A DNA stretch of 64,000 bases from Streptomyces sp. CB02400. GTDB lineage: Bacteria > Actinomycetota > Actinomycetes > Streptomycetales > Streptomycetaceae. The notes below the pieces were generated by a model that saw only the letters and a list, made by a program, of their open reading frames with translations, was not told the DNA's origin and did not search any database. The position numbers and the translations under genes were made by a program. Positions within the stretch are counted from its first letter, which is position 1. The number at the start of each line of letters is the position of its first letter. Below, in pieces: positions 24,724 to 32,583 of this stretch. Location: assembly GCF_001905725.1 (NCBI RefSeq), contig NZ_LIWB01000003.1, forward strand, positions 271,575 to 335,574, read 5' to 3'.

Positions 24724-25479
24724 GTGATTCCGATCTACCGGGGCCGTTCCCGCAGGGCCGCGCTGGCCGGCGCCGTGTGCGCGCTGCTCGTGACGGGGAC
24801 GGCGCTCACGGGATGCTCCGAGGATCCGAACGAGGGCACCAACGGTGTCGGCAGACTGCCCGCCGACCAGATCCGGAGCAGATCCCAGAAGGCCGCCGAG
24901 TCGGTCGCCGCCGTACGGCTGCACGGCACCGTGGTCACCAGCGGACGCACGTACACGCTGGACATGCGGCTGAAGGAGCAGGGCGGCGTCGGCTCGGTCA
25001 CCACCGAGGGCGAGACGTTTCGCCTGCTGCGGGTCGACGACGAGCTGTACCTGAAGGCCGGTGCCGAGTTCTGGGGTCACGAGGACGGCAAGGAGGACGA
25101 CGGCGAGGCGGACGCGGCGGCGGCCGACACGCTCGCCGAGAAGTACGTGAAGGTGCCGCAGGACGATCCGTCGTACAAGAAGTTCATCGGCTTCACGGAC
25201 AAGAACGTCCTCCTCGACGGCCTGCTGACCCTGCACGGCGAACTGGCCACGGACGGCCACCACGAGCAGTCGGGCGTACGCACCATCCGCGTCACCGGCG
25301 ACGAGGGCTCCGGCGGCACCCTGGACGTCTCACTGGAGGGCAAGCCGTACCCGGTGCGCCTGGTACGCGCCGGCAAGGCGGGCACCCTCACGTTCTCCTC
25401 CTGGGGCACCGACTTCGACCTGAAGAAACCGTCCAAGGACGAGACCCTCGACTACGGCAAGCAGCTCCCGACGTCCTGA
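24724..25479 (+). CDS. Secreted lipoprotein, LolA/LppX-like fold possible
   Basis: A 251-residue lipoprotein. The signal ends in LTGC with Cys31 as the lipidation site. The mature domain alternates beta strands (VRLHGTVVTSGRTYTLDMRL, then ETFRLLRVDDELYLKAGAEF) in the manner of LppX/LprG-type lipid-binding half-barrels, which is a fold guess rather than a recognised family. A DGKEDDGEADAAAADT insert is likely a loop. The gene ends exactly where a 130-bp inverted-repeat element begins. Confidence 0.8.
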   Translation: MIPIYRGRSRRAALAGAVCALLVTGTALTGCSEDPNEGTNGVGRLPADQIRSRSQKAAESVAAVRLHGTVVTSGRTYTLDMRLKEQGGVGSVTTEGETFRLLRVDDELYLKAGAEFWGHEDGKEDDGEADAAAADTLAEKYVKVPQDDPSYKKFIGFTDKNVLLDGLLTLHGELATDGHHEQSGVRTIRVTGDEGSGGTLDVSLEGKPYPVRLVRAGKAGTLTFSSWGTDFDLKKPSKDETLDYGKQLPTS

Positions 25480-25609
25480 GGGGCGTCGTCCGGATCAGGC
25501 CGGCTCCGGGCGACGGCGCCTTGTGGCCGAGCCGCGCGGGGGTGGTGGGGACCCCTCCGGGGAGTGCGTGTCAGGGCCCGCGCCCCCGGCAAGACCCGAA
25601 CGACGCCCC
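25480..25609. repeat. Inverted-repeat-bounded element filling a convergent gap
   Basis: Arms 25480-25496 and 25593-25609 are 17 bp and match at 15 positions as inverted repeats (GGGGCGTCGTCCGGATC and GACCCGAACGACGCCCC). They start and end exactly at the stops of the lipoprotein gene (+) and the 171-residue gene (-). The 96 bases inside are GC-rich with further short hairpins and no gene. The element may be a long terminator or a small non-coding mobile element. Confidence 0.65.
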
Positions 25610-26125
25610 CTAGGCCCGCCGCTTCCTCTTCTTGAGCAGCAGCCGGGGGAGTCCCGCCGGGACGGGGTGCCGGGTCGTCGCCGGGGTCGGCAGGGGGGTC
25701 TCGGCCAGGGAGCCGTCGGGGAGCGGGGCCGTCGCCCCGGTCGGTTCCAGGCGCAGGACGCGGCACTCGCGGGCCCAGCGCCCGGTCATCGCCTCGCCGT
25801 CGGGCGCGTTGAGCCGCTTGCCCTTGAGCTCGGCGACCGCCGCCTCCCACTCCTCGGAGCCCGACGGCAGTTCCACGACCGTCGCCGTCCAGGAGACCAA
25901 CCGGCCGCCCTTGTCCTTGCTGCGGACCGTCACCTCGGCGGACACACCGTCGGCCAGCCCCGGCAGCGGCTGCTCCCCGGGCCCGTCGCCGACCACGCAC
26001 GCGGCACCCTCGTGCCACACGTGCCACAGCGCACGGGCCGCGGCGCCGGGTCCCTTGACCCAGACGAGGCCGGACTTCTTCGTGGCCTCCTCGATGAGGG
26101 CCCGGTCGAGCAGCGCACTTGTCAT
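25610..26125 (-). CDS. Conserved hypothetical, possible split-barrel protein
   Basis: A 171-residue soluble protein with N-terminal ALIEEATKKSGLVWVKGPGA and a run of strands reminiscent of flavin-reductase-like split barrels (ALWHVWHEGAACVVGDGPGE). I cannot assign it firmly. The C-terminus ends in a basic cluster LLKKRKRRA. It is convergent with the lipoprotein gene and lies downstream of corA on the same strand, 32 bases from it, so cotranscription is possible. Confidence 0.65.
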   Translation of the reverse strand: MTSALLDRALIEEATKKSGLVWVKGPGAAARALWHVWHEGAACVVGDGPGEQPLPGLADGVSAEVTVRSKDKGGRLVSWTATVVELPSGSEEWEAAVAELKGKRLNAPDGEAMTGRWARECRVLRLEPTGATAPLPDGSLAETPLPTPATTRHPVPAGLPRLLLKKRKRRA

Positions 26126-26157
26126 GGGGCCAGCCTATCCAGGCGCTCCCGGGGTGC

Positions 26158-27279
26158 TCAGAGCCAGCCGTTGCGCTTCAGCGTGCGGTGGATGCCCAGA
26201 CAGATGGCCACCGTGACACTGAGGATCACCGGGTAGCCGTACCTCCAGTGGGTCTCCGGCATGTAGTCGAAGTTCATCCCGTACACCCCGCACACCATCG
26301 TCGGTACGGCGATGATCGCGGCCCACGAGGTGATCTTCCGCATGTCCTCGTTCTGCGCCACGGACGCCTGGGCGAGGTTGGCCTGGAGGATGGAGTTCAG
26401 CAGTTCGTCGAAGCCGATGACCTGCTCCTGCACCCGGGCCAGGTGGTCGGCCACGTCCCGGAAGTACTTCTGGATGTCCGGGTCGATCAGCCGCATCGGC
26501 CGCTCGCTCAGCAGCTGCATCGGCCGCAGCAGCGGCGACACGGCCCGCTTGAACTCCAGTACCTCACGCTTGAGTTGGTAGATCCGCCCGGCGTCGGTGC
26601 CGCGCGGGGTGCCCTTGCGGCCCGGCGAGAACACCTCCGTCTCGACCTCGTCGATGTCGTCCTGCACCGCGTCGGCCACCGCGATGTAGCCGTCCACCAC
26701 ATGGTCGGCGATGGCGTGCAGCACCGCCGAGGGGCCCTTGGCCAGCAGCTCGGGGTCGTCCTGGAGGCGGTGCCGCAGGGCCCGCAGGGAGCCCTGCCCG
26801 CCGTGCCGGACGGTGATGAAGAAGTCCCGGCCGGTGAAGCACATCACCTCACCGGTCTCGACGACCTCACTGCTGGCGGAGAGCTCGTCGTGGTCGACGT
26901 AGTGGACGGTCTTGAAGACCGTGAACAGGGAGTCGTCGTAGCGCTCCAGCTTGGGCCGCTGATGGGCCTGGACGGCGTCCTCCACGGCCAGCGGGTGCAG
27001 CCCGAACTCCCGGGCGATCCCGGCGAATTCGGCCTCGTTCGGCTCGTGCAGACCGATCCACACGAAGCCTCCGTCGCGGCGCACCAGCCGCATCGCCTCG
27101 TGCGGGGTGAGCGGGCCGCCCTCGGTGATGAGGCGGCGGCCGTCGCGGTAGACGGCGCAGTCGACGACGGCGGTGGTCGTCGCGGGGTCACGGGTGGCGT
27201 CGTACGGGCCGCTCTCCTTGCGCAGCGAGACACGGGAGGAGGGACGGACCACGGCGCGCAGGTCGCGGATCATCGACAT
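26158..27279 (-). CDS. corA: CorA-family Mg2+/Co2+ channel
   Basis: A 373-residue CorA homologue. The large N-terminal alpha/beta domain is followed by a long stalk helix (QLKREVLEFKRAVSPLLRPM). Two C-terminal spans flank the selectivity motif GMN in VCGVYGMNFDYMPETHW (about residue 333). The protein should form a pentameric channel in the membrane. I chose the ATG at 27279 because AAGGAG lies seven bases before it; an upstream ATG at 27300 would include that site. The 495-base upstream gap is unusually long and structured. It sits close to the MgtE-N/CBS gene, as Rv1239c does to Rv1232c. Confidence 0.94.
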   Translation of the reverse strand: MSMIRDLRAVVRPSSRVSLRKESGPYDATRDPATTTAVVDCAVYRDGRRLITEGGPLTPHEAMRLVRRDGGFVWIGLHEPNEAEFAGIAREFGLHPLAVEDAVQAHQRPKLERYDDSLFTVFKTVHYVDHDELSASSEVVETGEVMCFTGRDFFITVRHGGQGSLRALRHRLQDDPELLAKGPSAVLHAIADHVVDGYIAVADAVQDDIDEVETEVFSPGRKGTPRGTDAGRIYQLKREVLEFKRAVSPLLRPMQLLSERPMRLIDPDIQKYFRDVADHLARVQEQVIGFDELLNSILQANLAQASVAQNEDMRKITSWAAIIAVPTMVCGVYGMNFDYMPETHWRYGYPVILSVTVAICLGIHRTLKRNGWL

Positions 27280-27774
27280 GGCGGGCTCCTTCGCATACAT
27301 GCAACGAAAGGCGCCGGAACGACGGGTGGAACAACCCGGAATGAGGACGTCCTGGACTGCGGATGTTTGGCGCGTCCACAAAGCGGGGAGCACCGCACCG
27401 TCGCGGTGGCGGGCTTCGTCGCTGATACAGCTACTGGGGCAGATCAGGCAGAACGAAACAAAGTGCTCTTCCGATGAAGACGCGCGGACGAAAGGCGGGA
27501 GCCAGACAGGAGCAGCTACATCAGCGGGCGGAAGAGCGGGTGCTACTGCACGGTCGACTTCGGTCCATGCCAGCCCCACCTCCTCCGGCCGGTCCCCCGT
27601 GAGGGACGATCCACGATCCCCTTGGGGGATTCCCCCCTCTGAACGGGGAGCGTCAAGGCGTTCGGGACGATCGGACGCTTCTGCGTGCTGCCCGAACCAC
27701 CGGCCAAGCGTATCAGCCGACTGCCATGTCAAGGCTCTGCTTTGCCCGGTACTGACGAGTTCTATGCTCGCCGC
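27280..27774. other. Long divergent leader region between corA and SUFU gene
   Basis: About 500 bases without a credible gene. Toward corA, segments at 27421-27434 and 27511-27524 can pair (GCTGAT / ATCAGC plus AGCT / AGCT), enclosing ~76 bases. At 27591-27650 three short hairpins follow one another: GTCCC/GGGAC, ATCCCC/GGGGAT and CCCC/GGGG. An RNA leader on the corA side that responds to Mg2+ would fit, but I could not match the conserved M-box core. Confidence 0.5.
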
Positions 27775-28359
27775 ATGGCTGATGTTCTTCCTCTGGTCGA
27801 GGCCCGGTTGCGTACGACGCTGGGCGAACCGGACGCCCGCGCGGCGGTCACCTTCCTGGGCACGGACCGCATCGAGGTGCTGCGCTTCCACGAGGGCGAC
27901 CTCGTGCGCTACGCCACCCTCGGCATGTCCGCGCAGCCCATGACCGACCCCACGGCGGTGATCGCGGACCCGGTCAAGGGGCCGCGCGTCGAGCTGGTGC
28001 TGTCCGTCCGGGGCGGTGTCGCCGACACCGACAAGGTGCTCCGACCGCTCGCCGTGCTCGCCGCGTCCCCGCAGGTCGAGGGGGTGGTCGTGGCCCCCGG
28101 CGCCTCGCTGGACGTGGGTGAACCGCTGTGGCCCGGCGCCCCGTTCACCTCGGTGCTGGTCGCCGAGCCGGGCGGCCTGGTGGAGGACCTGGAGCTCGAC
28201 GAACCCCTGGACCCCGTACGGTTCCTGCCGCTGCTGCCGATGACCCCGAACGAGGCCGCCTGGAAGCGGGTGCACGGCGCCCAGGCCCTCCAGGAGCGCT
28301 GGCTGAACCAGGGCACGGACCTGCGGGATCCGTCCCGCAGGTCCGTGCCGCTGGAGTGA
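27775..28359 (+). CDS. Suppressor-of-fused (SUFU) domain protein
   Basis: A 194-residue cytosolic protein with the bacterial SUFU-like fold. Landmarks are EVLRFHEGDLVRYATLGMSAQPM, RVELVLSVRGG and FLPLLPMTPNEAAWKRVHGA. Bacterial members are often immunity or accessory proteins; here no toxin gene is adjacent, so no such role is claimed. The last codons form a 17-bp inverted repeat encoding TDLRDPSRRSVP. The ATG start is the first in frame after the long leader. Confidence 0.82.
   Translation: MADVLPLVEARLRTTLGEPDARAAVTFLGTDRIEVLRFHEGDLVRYATLGMSAQPMTDPTAVIADPVKGPRVELVLSVRGGVADTDKVLRPLAVLAASPQVEGVVVAPGASLDVGEPLWPGAPFTSVLVAEPGGLVEDLELDEPLDPVRFLPLLPMTPNEAAWKRVHGAQALQERWLNQGTDLRDPSRRSVPLE
28312..28349 (+). 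terminator. Terminator-like hairpin inside SUFU gene 3' end
   Basis: Perfect 17-bp stem GGCACGGACCTGCGGGA / TCCCGCAGGTCCGTGCC with a TCCG loop. It ends 10 bases before the stop codon ends, so the stem is fully coding. It is as strong as the intergenic terminators of this window. Confidence 0.7.
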
Positions 28360-28389
28360 GCGAGGTCACCAACCCGCGCCGGAAGCCGG

Positions 28390-29625
28390 TCAGTTGGCGA
28401 AGACGGTGACGCCGTCCTCGGTGGCGTGGCGCGGTTGCGGTTCCTCTGCTTCATGGCTGAGCGCCCGGCGCCGTACGACGACCACCAGCGCGCCCAGCAC
28501 CGCCGTGACCGCCGCGACCACGAACGGGATGTGGACGTCGGTCCACTCCTCGATCCTCGGTGCGAAGAAGGGCGCGGCGGCCGCCGCGAACCAGCGCACG
28601 AAGTTGTAGCCGGCGCTCGCCACCGGCCGGGGCGCGTCCGACACCCCGAGCGCCAGCTCGGTGTAGACCGTGTTGTTCGCACCGATGAGGGCGCCGGACA
28701 GGACGGTGCAGACGACGGCCGTGGTGTGGTCGCCGTAGCCGAGGACGAGCACGTCCACCGCGAGCAGCACCAGCGAGCCGCCCAGCACCTTCAGCGAGCC
28801 GAACCGCTTCTGCAGCCGGGGCGCCACGAGCACCGAGAAGACGGCGAGCAGCACGCCCCAGGCGAAGAACACCGCGCCCGACCGGTACGGGGACATGTTC
28901 AGCACGAACGGCGTGAAGGCCAGCACGGTGAAGAAGGTGTAGTTGTAGAAGAACGCCGAGACCGCCACGGACGCCAGTCCGCCGTGCCCGAGCGCCCTGA
29001 GCGGGTCGAGCAGCGAGGTCCTGCGGGCCGGCCTCGGCCGCTCCTTCAGGAACACCGCGATGCACAGGAAGCCGACCGCCATCAGAGCGGCCGTACCGAA
29101 GAACGGGTAGCGCCAGCTCGCGTCGCCGAGCAGCGCGCCCACCAGCGGCCCGCAGGCCATGCCGAGGCCGAGGGCGGACTCGTACAGCAGGATGGCCGCC
29201 GCGCTGCCGCCGGCCGCCGCGCCGACGATGACCGCGAGGGCCGTGGAGACGAACAGCGCGTTGCCGAGGCCCCAGCCCGCCCGGAAGCCGACCAGCTCGC
29301 CGACCGATCCCGAGGTCCCGGACAGTCCGGCGAAGACCACGACGAGCGCGAGTCCGAGCAGCAGGGTCTTCCGCCCGCCGATGCGGCTGGAGACGAAGCC
29401 GGTCACCAGCATCGCGAGCGCGGTGATGAGGAAGTACGAGGTGAAGAGCAGGGAGACCTGCCCGGCGGTGGCGTCGAGGCCCTTGGCGATGGAGGGCAGG
29501 ATCGGGTCGACGAGCCCGATCCCCATGAAGGCGACGACGGACGCGCCGGCCGTCGCCCACACGGACTTCGGCTGGCGGAGGATGCCGCCCGATCCCGTGT
29601 CGAAGGGGTCGTTGGGGTCGTCCAT
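28390..29625 (-). CDS. MFS exporter (DHA-type)
   Basis: A 411-residue major-facilitator transporter with about 12 spans. Motif A-like residues are in GFVSSRIGGRKTLLLG (loop 2-3), and the GFRAGWGLGNALF stretch fits span 4. Drug or small-molecule export is typical of the group; no substrate can be assigned. I chose the ATG at 29625, with GGAGCACCC upstream. A perfect AT-rich palindrome about 55 bases upstream is a probable repressor site, although no MarR or TetR gene adjoins it. Confidence 0.88.
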   Translation of the reverse strand: MDDPNDPFDTGSGGILRQPKSVWATAGASVVAFMGIGLVDPILPSIAKGLDATAGQVSLLFTSYFLITALAMLVTGFVSSRIGGRKTLLLGLALVVVFAGLSGTSGSVGELVGFRAGWGLGNALFVSTALAVIVGAAAGGSAAAILLYESALGLGMACGPLVGALLGDASWRYPFFGTAALMAVGFLCIAVFLKERPRPARRTSLLDPLRALGHGGLASVAVSAFFYNYTFFTVLAFTPFVLNMSPYRSGAVFFAWGVLLAVFSVLVAPRLQKRFGSLKVLGGSLVLLAVDVLVLGYGDHTTAVVCTVLSGALIGANNTVYTELALGVSDAPRPVASAGYNFVRWFAAAAAPFFAPRIEEWTDVHIPFVVAAVTAVLGALVVVVRRRALSHEAEEPQPRHATEDGVTVFAN

Positions 29626-29677
29626 GGGTGCTCCAATCCCGGACATGGGGCGGTTGGCTGACTCGCACACACGATAG

Positions 29678-29692
29678 ATTAGCTAAGCTAAT
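29678..29692. promoter_or_regulatory. MarR-type operator ATTAGCT-A-AGCTAAT
   Basis: Perfect 7-bp arms around one base, within an AT-rich island that contrasts sharply with the surrounding DNA. It sits 53-67 bases upstream of the MFS start, where it would overlap the promoter. The TTAGC...GCTAA pattern is typical of MarR-family operators controlling drug exporters. Confidence 0.65.
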
Positions 29693-29788
29693 TAATGCAA
29701 CATACATCTAGTTTCTCGCGTGGCCGGTTCCGCCCGGACGGGTGATCGTCCTTGACGTGGCGCGGCCGGGGTAGGACCGTGGGGCCCT

Positions 29789-30430
29789 ATGAGGGGCGAA
29801 CCCAGTTGCCCGAAGTGTGGTGGCCGGGTCAGGGCTCCCGGCCTCTTCTCGGATGCCTGGCAGTGCGCTGTGCACGGCACCGTGCACCCGCTGCAGCCCG
29901 TGATACCGCCGAGCGTCGAGGCCCTCGAAGTCGCCGTGCACCGCACGAAGGTGCCGGTGTGGATGCCGTGGCCGCTGCCGGTGGGCTGGCTGTTCACGGG
30001 CGTGGCCAGCGCGGGCGACGACCGAGGCGGGGGCCGGGCGACCGCCGTCGCGTGCACCGGTCCTGGACCGCTCGGCGGCATGGGTGAGCTCATCCTGGTC
30101 GCCGAGGAACTCGGCGTGGGCCTCGGCGCGCGGTACGCGGGCGTCGACGGTCCGGACCCGGGGCCGTACATGAACGTCGAGAAACCGCCCCAGGCCAAGG
30201 TGCTGGCCGCCGGCCGCCCGACCCCGCTCTGGCACGTCGCCAAGACGCCGGACGACCGCGCCGTCTTCGCGGGCGAGGCGCTCGGGATGTGGCTGTGGGC
30301 GGTGGTGTGGCCGGAGCAGTCCGGGCTGCTGATGTACGACGAGCTGGTCCTCGCCGACCTGCGGGACGCGGGAGCCGAGGTGGAACTGGTGCCCTGCGGC
30401 GCGCTGTCACCGCGCCTGCTGGAGGCATAG
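29789..30430 (+). CDS. DUF6758 family protein with N-terminal zinc ribbon
   Basis: A 213-residue protein that opens with a zinc-ribbon half, CPKCGGRV (residues 7-14), and then WQCAVHG, giving three Cys and one His as possible ligands. The remainder is alpha/beta with conserved tryptophans (VWMPWPLPVGWLFTGVASAG). DUF6758 is a streptomycete-type family as I recall it; the function is unknown. The last codons and stop fall in a 16-bp tandem repeat. Confidence 0.75.
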   Translation: MRGEPSCPKCGGRVRAPGLFSDAWQCAVHGTVHPLQPVIPPSVEALEVAVHRTKVPVWMPWPLPVGWLFTGVASAGDDRGGGRATAVACTGPGPLGGMGELILVAEELGVGLGARYAGVDGPDPGPYMNVEKPPQAKVLAAGRPTPLWHVAKTPDDRAVFAGEALGMWLWAVVWPEQSGLLMYDELVLADLRDAGAEVELVPCGALSPRLLEA

Positions 30431-30482
30431 GTGCCTGGAGGCGCGGACGCCTGGAGGCATAGGCGCCTGGAGGCGTGGACGC
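30419..30482 (+). repeat. Tandem repeat over DUF6758 stop codon
   Basis: Two 32-bp units (30419-30450 and 30451-30482) differ at two positions. Each splits into two 16-bp halves beginning CTGGAGGC. The TAG stop at 30428-30430 lies in the first unit. Confidence 0.85.
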
Positions 30483-30597
30483 CGCACAGCGGGCCGGTAG
30501 GGGGTGCACAGTGGGTTCGGGTGTGACAGGGGGCGTGCGGAAATCCGGTTATCCTGGAGCGTCCCCGTCCGCCCGTCACCGCTTGGAGTAATGCGTC

Positions 30598-31455
30598 GTG
30601 CGTATCGATCTGCACACCCACTCCACCGCGTCCGACGGTACGGACACGCCGGCCGAGCTGGTCCGCAAGGCGGCGGCCGCCGGTCTCGACGTCATCGCGC
30701 TGACCGACCACGACACCACCCGCGGGCACGCGGAGGCGCTCTCCGTGCTCCCGGAGGGGCTCACACTGGTCCCCGGAGCGGAACTTTCTTGCCGGCTCGA
30801 CGGCATCGGCATGCACATGCTGGCCTACCTCTTCGACCCCGAGGAGCCCGCGCTGCTCGCCGAGCGCGAGCTGGTCCGGGACGACCGGGTGCCGCGGGCC
30901 CAGGGCATGATCGCCAAGCTGAACGCGCTGGGCGTGCCGGTCACCTGGGAGCAGGTGGCGCGGATCGCCGGCGACGGCTCGGTGGGCCGCCCGCACGTGG
31001 CCAGCGCACTCGTCGAGCTGGGTGTCGTGCCCACCGTGAGCGACGCGTTCACCCAGGAGTGGCTGGCCGACGGCGGCCGGGCCTACATGGAGAAGCACGA
31101 GACCGACCCCTTCGAGGCCCTGCGGCTGGTCAAGAACGCGGGCGGGGTCGCCGTCTTCGCGCACCCCGCCGCGAGCAAGCGGGGCAGGACCGTGCCGGAG
31201 TCCGCGATCGCCGAGCTGGCCGGGGCCGGCCTCGACGGCATCGAGGTCGACCACATGGACCACGACCCCGAGACCCGGGCGCGGCTGCGCGGCCTCGCCA
31301 AGGAACTGGGGCTCCTGGTGACCGGCTCCAGTGACTACCACGGCAGCCGGAAGACCTGTGTCCTCGGCGAGTTCATGACGGACCCCGAGGTGTACGGCGA
31401 GATCACGCGGCGCGCGACCGGGGCGTTCCCGGTGCCGGGGACCGGCGGAGCCTGA
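30598..31455 (+). CDS. PHP-domain phosphoesterase (RNase AM/YciV-like)
   Basis: A 285-residue metal-dependent phosphoesterase of the polymerase-and-histidinol-phosphatase family. The four motifs are DLHTHSTASDGT (4-15), ALTDHDTT (about 36-43), GAELSCR (about 61) and VFAHPAAS plus SSDYHG further on, all with their His/Asp ligands. The length and motif pattern match 3',5'-nucleoside bisphosphate phosphatase/RNase AM, which trims RNA 5' ends or clears pAp. The GTG start is preceded by TTGGAGTAATGC. Confidence 0.88.
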   Translation: MRIDLHTHSTASDGTDTPAELVRKAAAAGLDVIALTDHDTTRGHAEALSVLPEGLTLVPGAELSCRLDGIGMHMLAYLFDPEEPALLAERELVRDDRVPRAQGMIAKLNALGVPVTWEQVARIAGDGSVGRPHVASALVELGVVPTVSDAFTQEWLADGGRAYMEKHETDPFEALRLVKNAGGVAVFAHPAASKRGRTVPESAIAELAGAGLDGIEVDHMDHDPETRARLRGLAKELGLLVTGSSDYHGSRKTCVLGEFMTDPEVYGEITRRATGAFPVPGTGGA

Positions 31456-31510
31456 GGCTTCCCCCCTCCTCCCCGCACCCTTTACCCACTCGTTCCTCAG
31501 CAAGGCTGTC

Positions 31511-32116
31511 ATGCTCGACATCGCCGTCTTCGGCTCTCTCTTCCTGACCCTTTTTGTCATCATGGATCCCCCTGGGATCACCCCGATCTTCCTCGCCCTG
31601 ACCGCAGGCCGGCCGGCCAAGATGCAGAAGCGGATGGCCTTCCAGGCCGTCTGTGTGGCCGGTGGGGTGATCACCGTGTTCGGGCTGCTCGGCCACCAGA
31701 TCCTCGCCTACCTGCACGTGTCGGTGCCCGCGCTGATGATCGCGGGCGGGCTGCTCCTCCTGCTGATCGCGCTGGACCTGCTCACCGGCAAGACCGACGA
31801 ACCCAAGCAGACCAAGGACGTCAACGTCGCGCTGGTCCCGCTGGGCATGCCGCTGCTGGCGGGGCCCGGTGCGATCGTGTCGGTCATCCTCGCCGTGCAG
31901 AAGGCCGACGGCGTCGGCGGGCAGGTCTCGGTGTGGTCGGCGATCCTCGCCATCCACGTCGTGCTGTGGCTGGTGATGCGGTACTCGCTGCTGATCATCC
32001 GGGTCATCAAGGACGGCGGCGTGGTGCTGGTGACGCGCCTGGCCGGCATGATGCTCTCCGCGATCGCCGTGCAGCAGATCATCAACGGCGTCACCCAGGT
32101 GATCCAGGGCGGCTGA
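31511..32116 (+). CDS. MarC-family integral membrane protein
   Basis: A 201-residue protein with six membrane spans and the family segments VIMDPPGITPIFLALT, ALVPLGMPLLAGPGAI and RLAGMMLSAIAVQQIINGV. MarC/UPF0056 proteins have no proven transport activity; the old link to antibiotic resistance was withdrawn. It follows the PHP gene by 55 bases and is probably cotranscribed. A perfect terminator hairpin follows. Confidence 0.92.
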   Translation: MLDIAVFGSLFLTLFVIMDPPGITPIFLALTAGRPAKMQKRMAFQAVCVAGGVITVFGLLGHQILAYLHVSVPALMIAGGLLLLLIALDLLTGKTDEPKQTKDVNVALVPLGMPLLAGPGAIVSVILAVQKADGVGGQVSVWSAILAIHVVLWLVMRYSLLIIRVIKDGGVVLVTRLAGMMLSAIAVQQIINGVTQVIQGG

Positions 32117-32134
32117 ACCCGGCGCCGGACGCGC

Positions 32135-32168
32135 GGAGCCCCCGTACCGATGGCGGTACGGGGGCTCC
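32135..32168. terminator. Strong bidirectional terminator
   Basis: Perfect 15-bp stem GGAGCCCCCGTACCG / CGGTACGGGGGCTCC with an ATGG loop. It lies between marC (+) and the 50-residue protein gene (-), so it can end both. Confidence 0.9.
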
Positions 32169-32224
32169 GTGGCGTACGTCCTCGAGGGGCCGGCCCGTGC
32201 GGCCGGTGTCCCGTGTGCTGCGCG

Positions 32225-32377
32225 TTATGAGGCCGGGGTGTCGGCCGGGCGGATCCACAGGCGCTGTCCGATGGCGGCGGCCTGCTGAACGATGCGGTTG
32301 ACGGAGGCGGCGTCCACGACGGTGGTGTCCACGGGCGTGCCGTCGACGTCGTCGAGTCGCATGATTTCGAAGCGCAT
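32225..32377 (-). CDS. 50-residue conserved streptomycete protein
   Basis: A small gene reading MRFEIMRLDDVDGTPVDTTV, then DAASVNRIVQQAAAIGQRLW, ending PADTPAS and TAA. GGGAG lies eight bases before the ATG. The two halves look like a beta hairpin plus an amphipathic helix. I recall near-identical short proteins in other Streptomyces, none with an assigned function. It has its own terminator on the 3' side and an AT-rich promoter region upstream, both signs of a real, separately transcribed gene. Confidence 0.8.
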   Translation of the reverse strand: MRFEIMRLDDVDGTPVDTTVVDAASVNRIVQQAAAIGQRLWIRPADTPAS

Positions 32378-32483
32378 GGGGCTTCTCCCTTCGTCTGGTC
32401 ATCCTCCTGGAGGAGAACTACTCGGTGGGGCGGCGCACGGGCCGGTCGGGCCCGTGTTCCATGAAGGGTTCAACGGGATGCGT

Positions 32484-32550
32484 GATGCAAACATTCCCTA
32501 CGCTAAAGAAATTTTTCGATCGACTAAATACTGACCGGTAAGGGTTTCGA
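32484..32550. promoter_or_regulatory. AT-rich divergent promoter island
   Basis: About 67 bases with only ~40% G+C (for instance GCTAAAGAAATTTTTCGATC and GACTAAATACTG). The island lies between the 50-residue protein gene (-) and the NYN gene (+). It probably carries both promoters; I do not assign individual boxes. Confidence 0.55.
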
Positions 32551-32583
32551 AGGAGACCGACCGGGACCGGTTGTGTTCGTAGC

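Noticed and set aside
27280..27774. M-box Mg2+ riboswitch upstream of corA
   Set aside because: I could not find the conserved core of that RNA on the corA strand; only unspecific stems are visible, so it is reported as a structured leader only.
27775..28359. SUFU-domain protein as immunity protein of a toxin system
   Set aside because: No polymorphic-toxin gene lies beside it; neighbours are corA and an MFS exporter.
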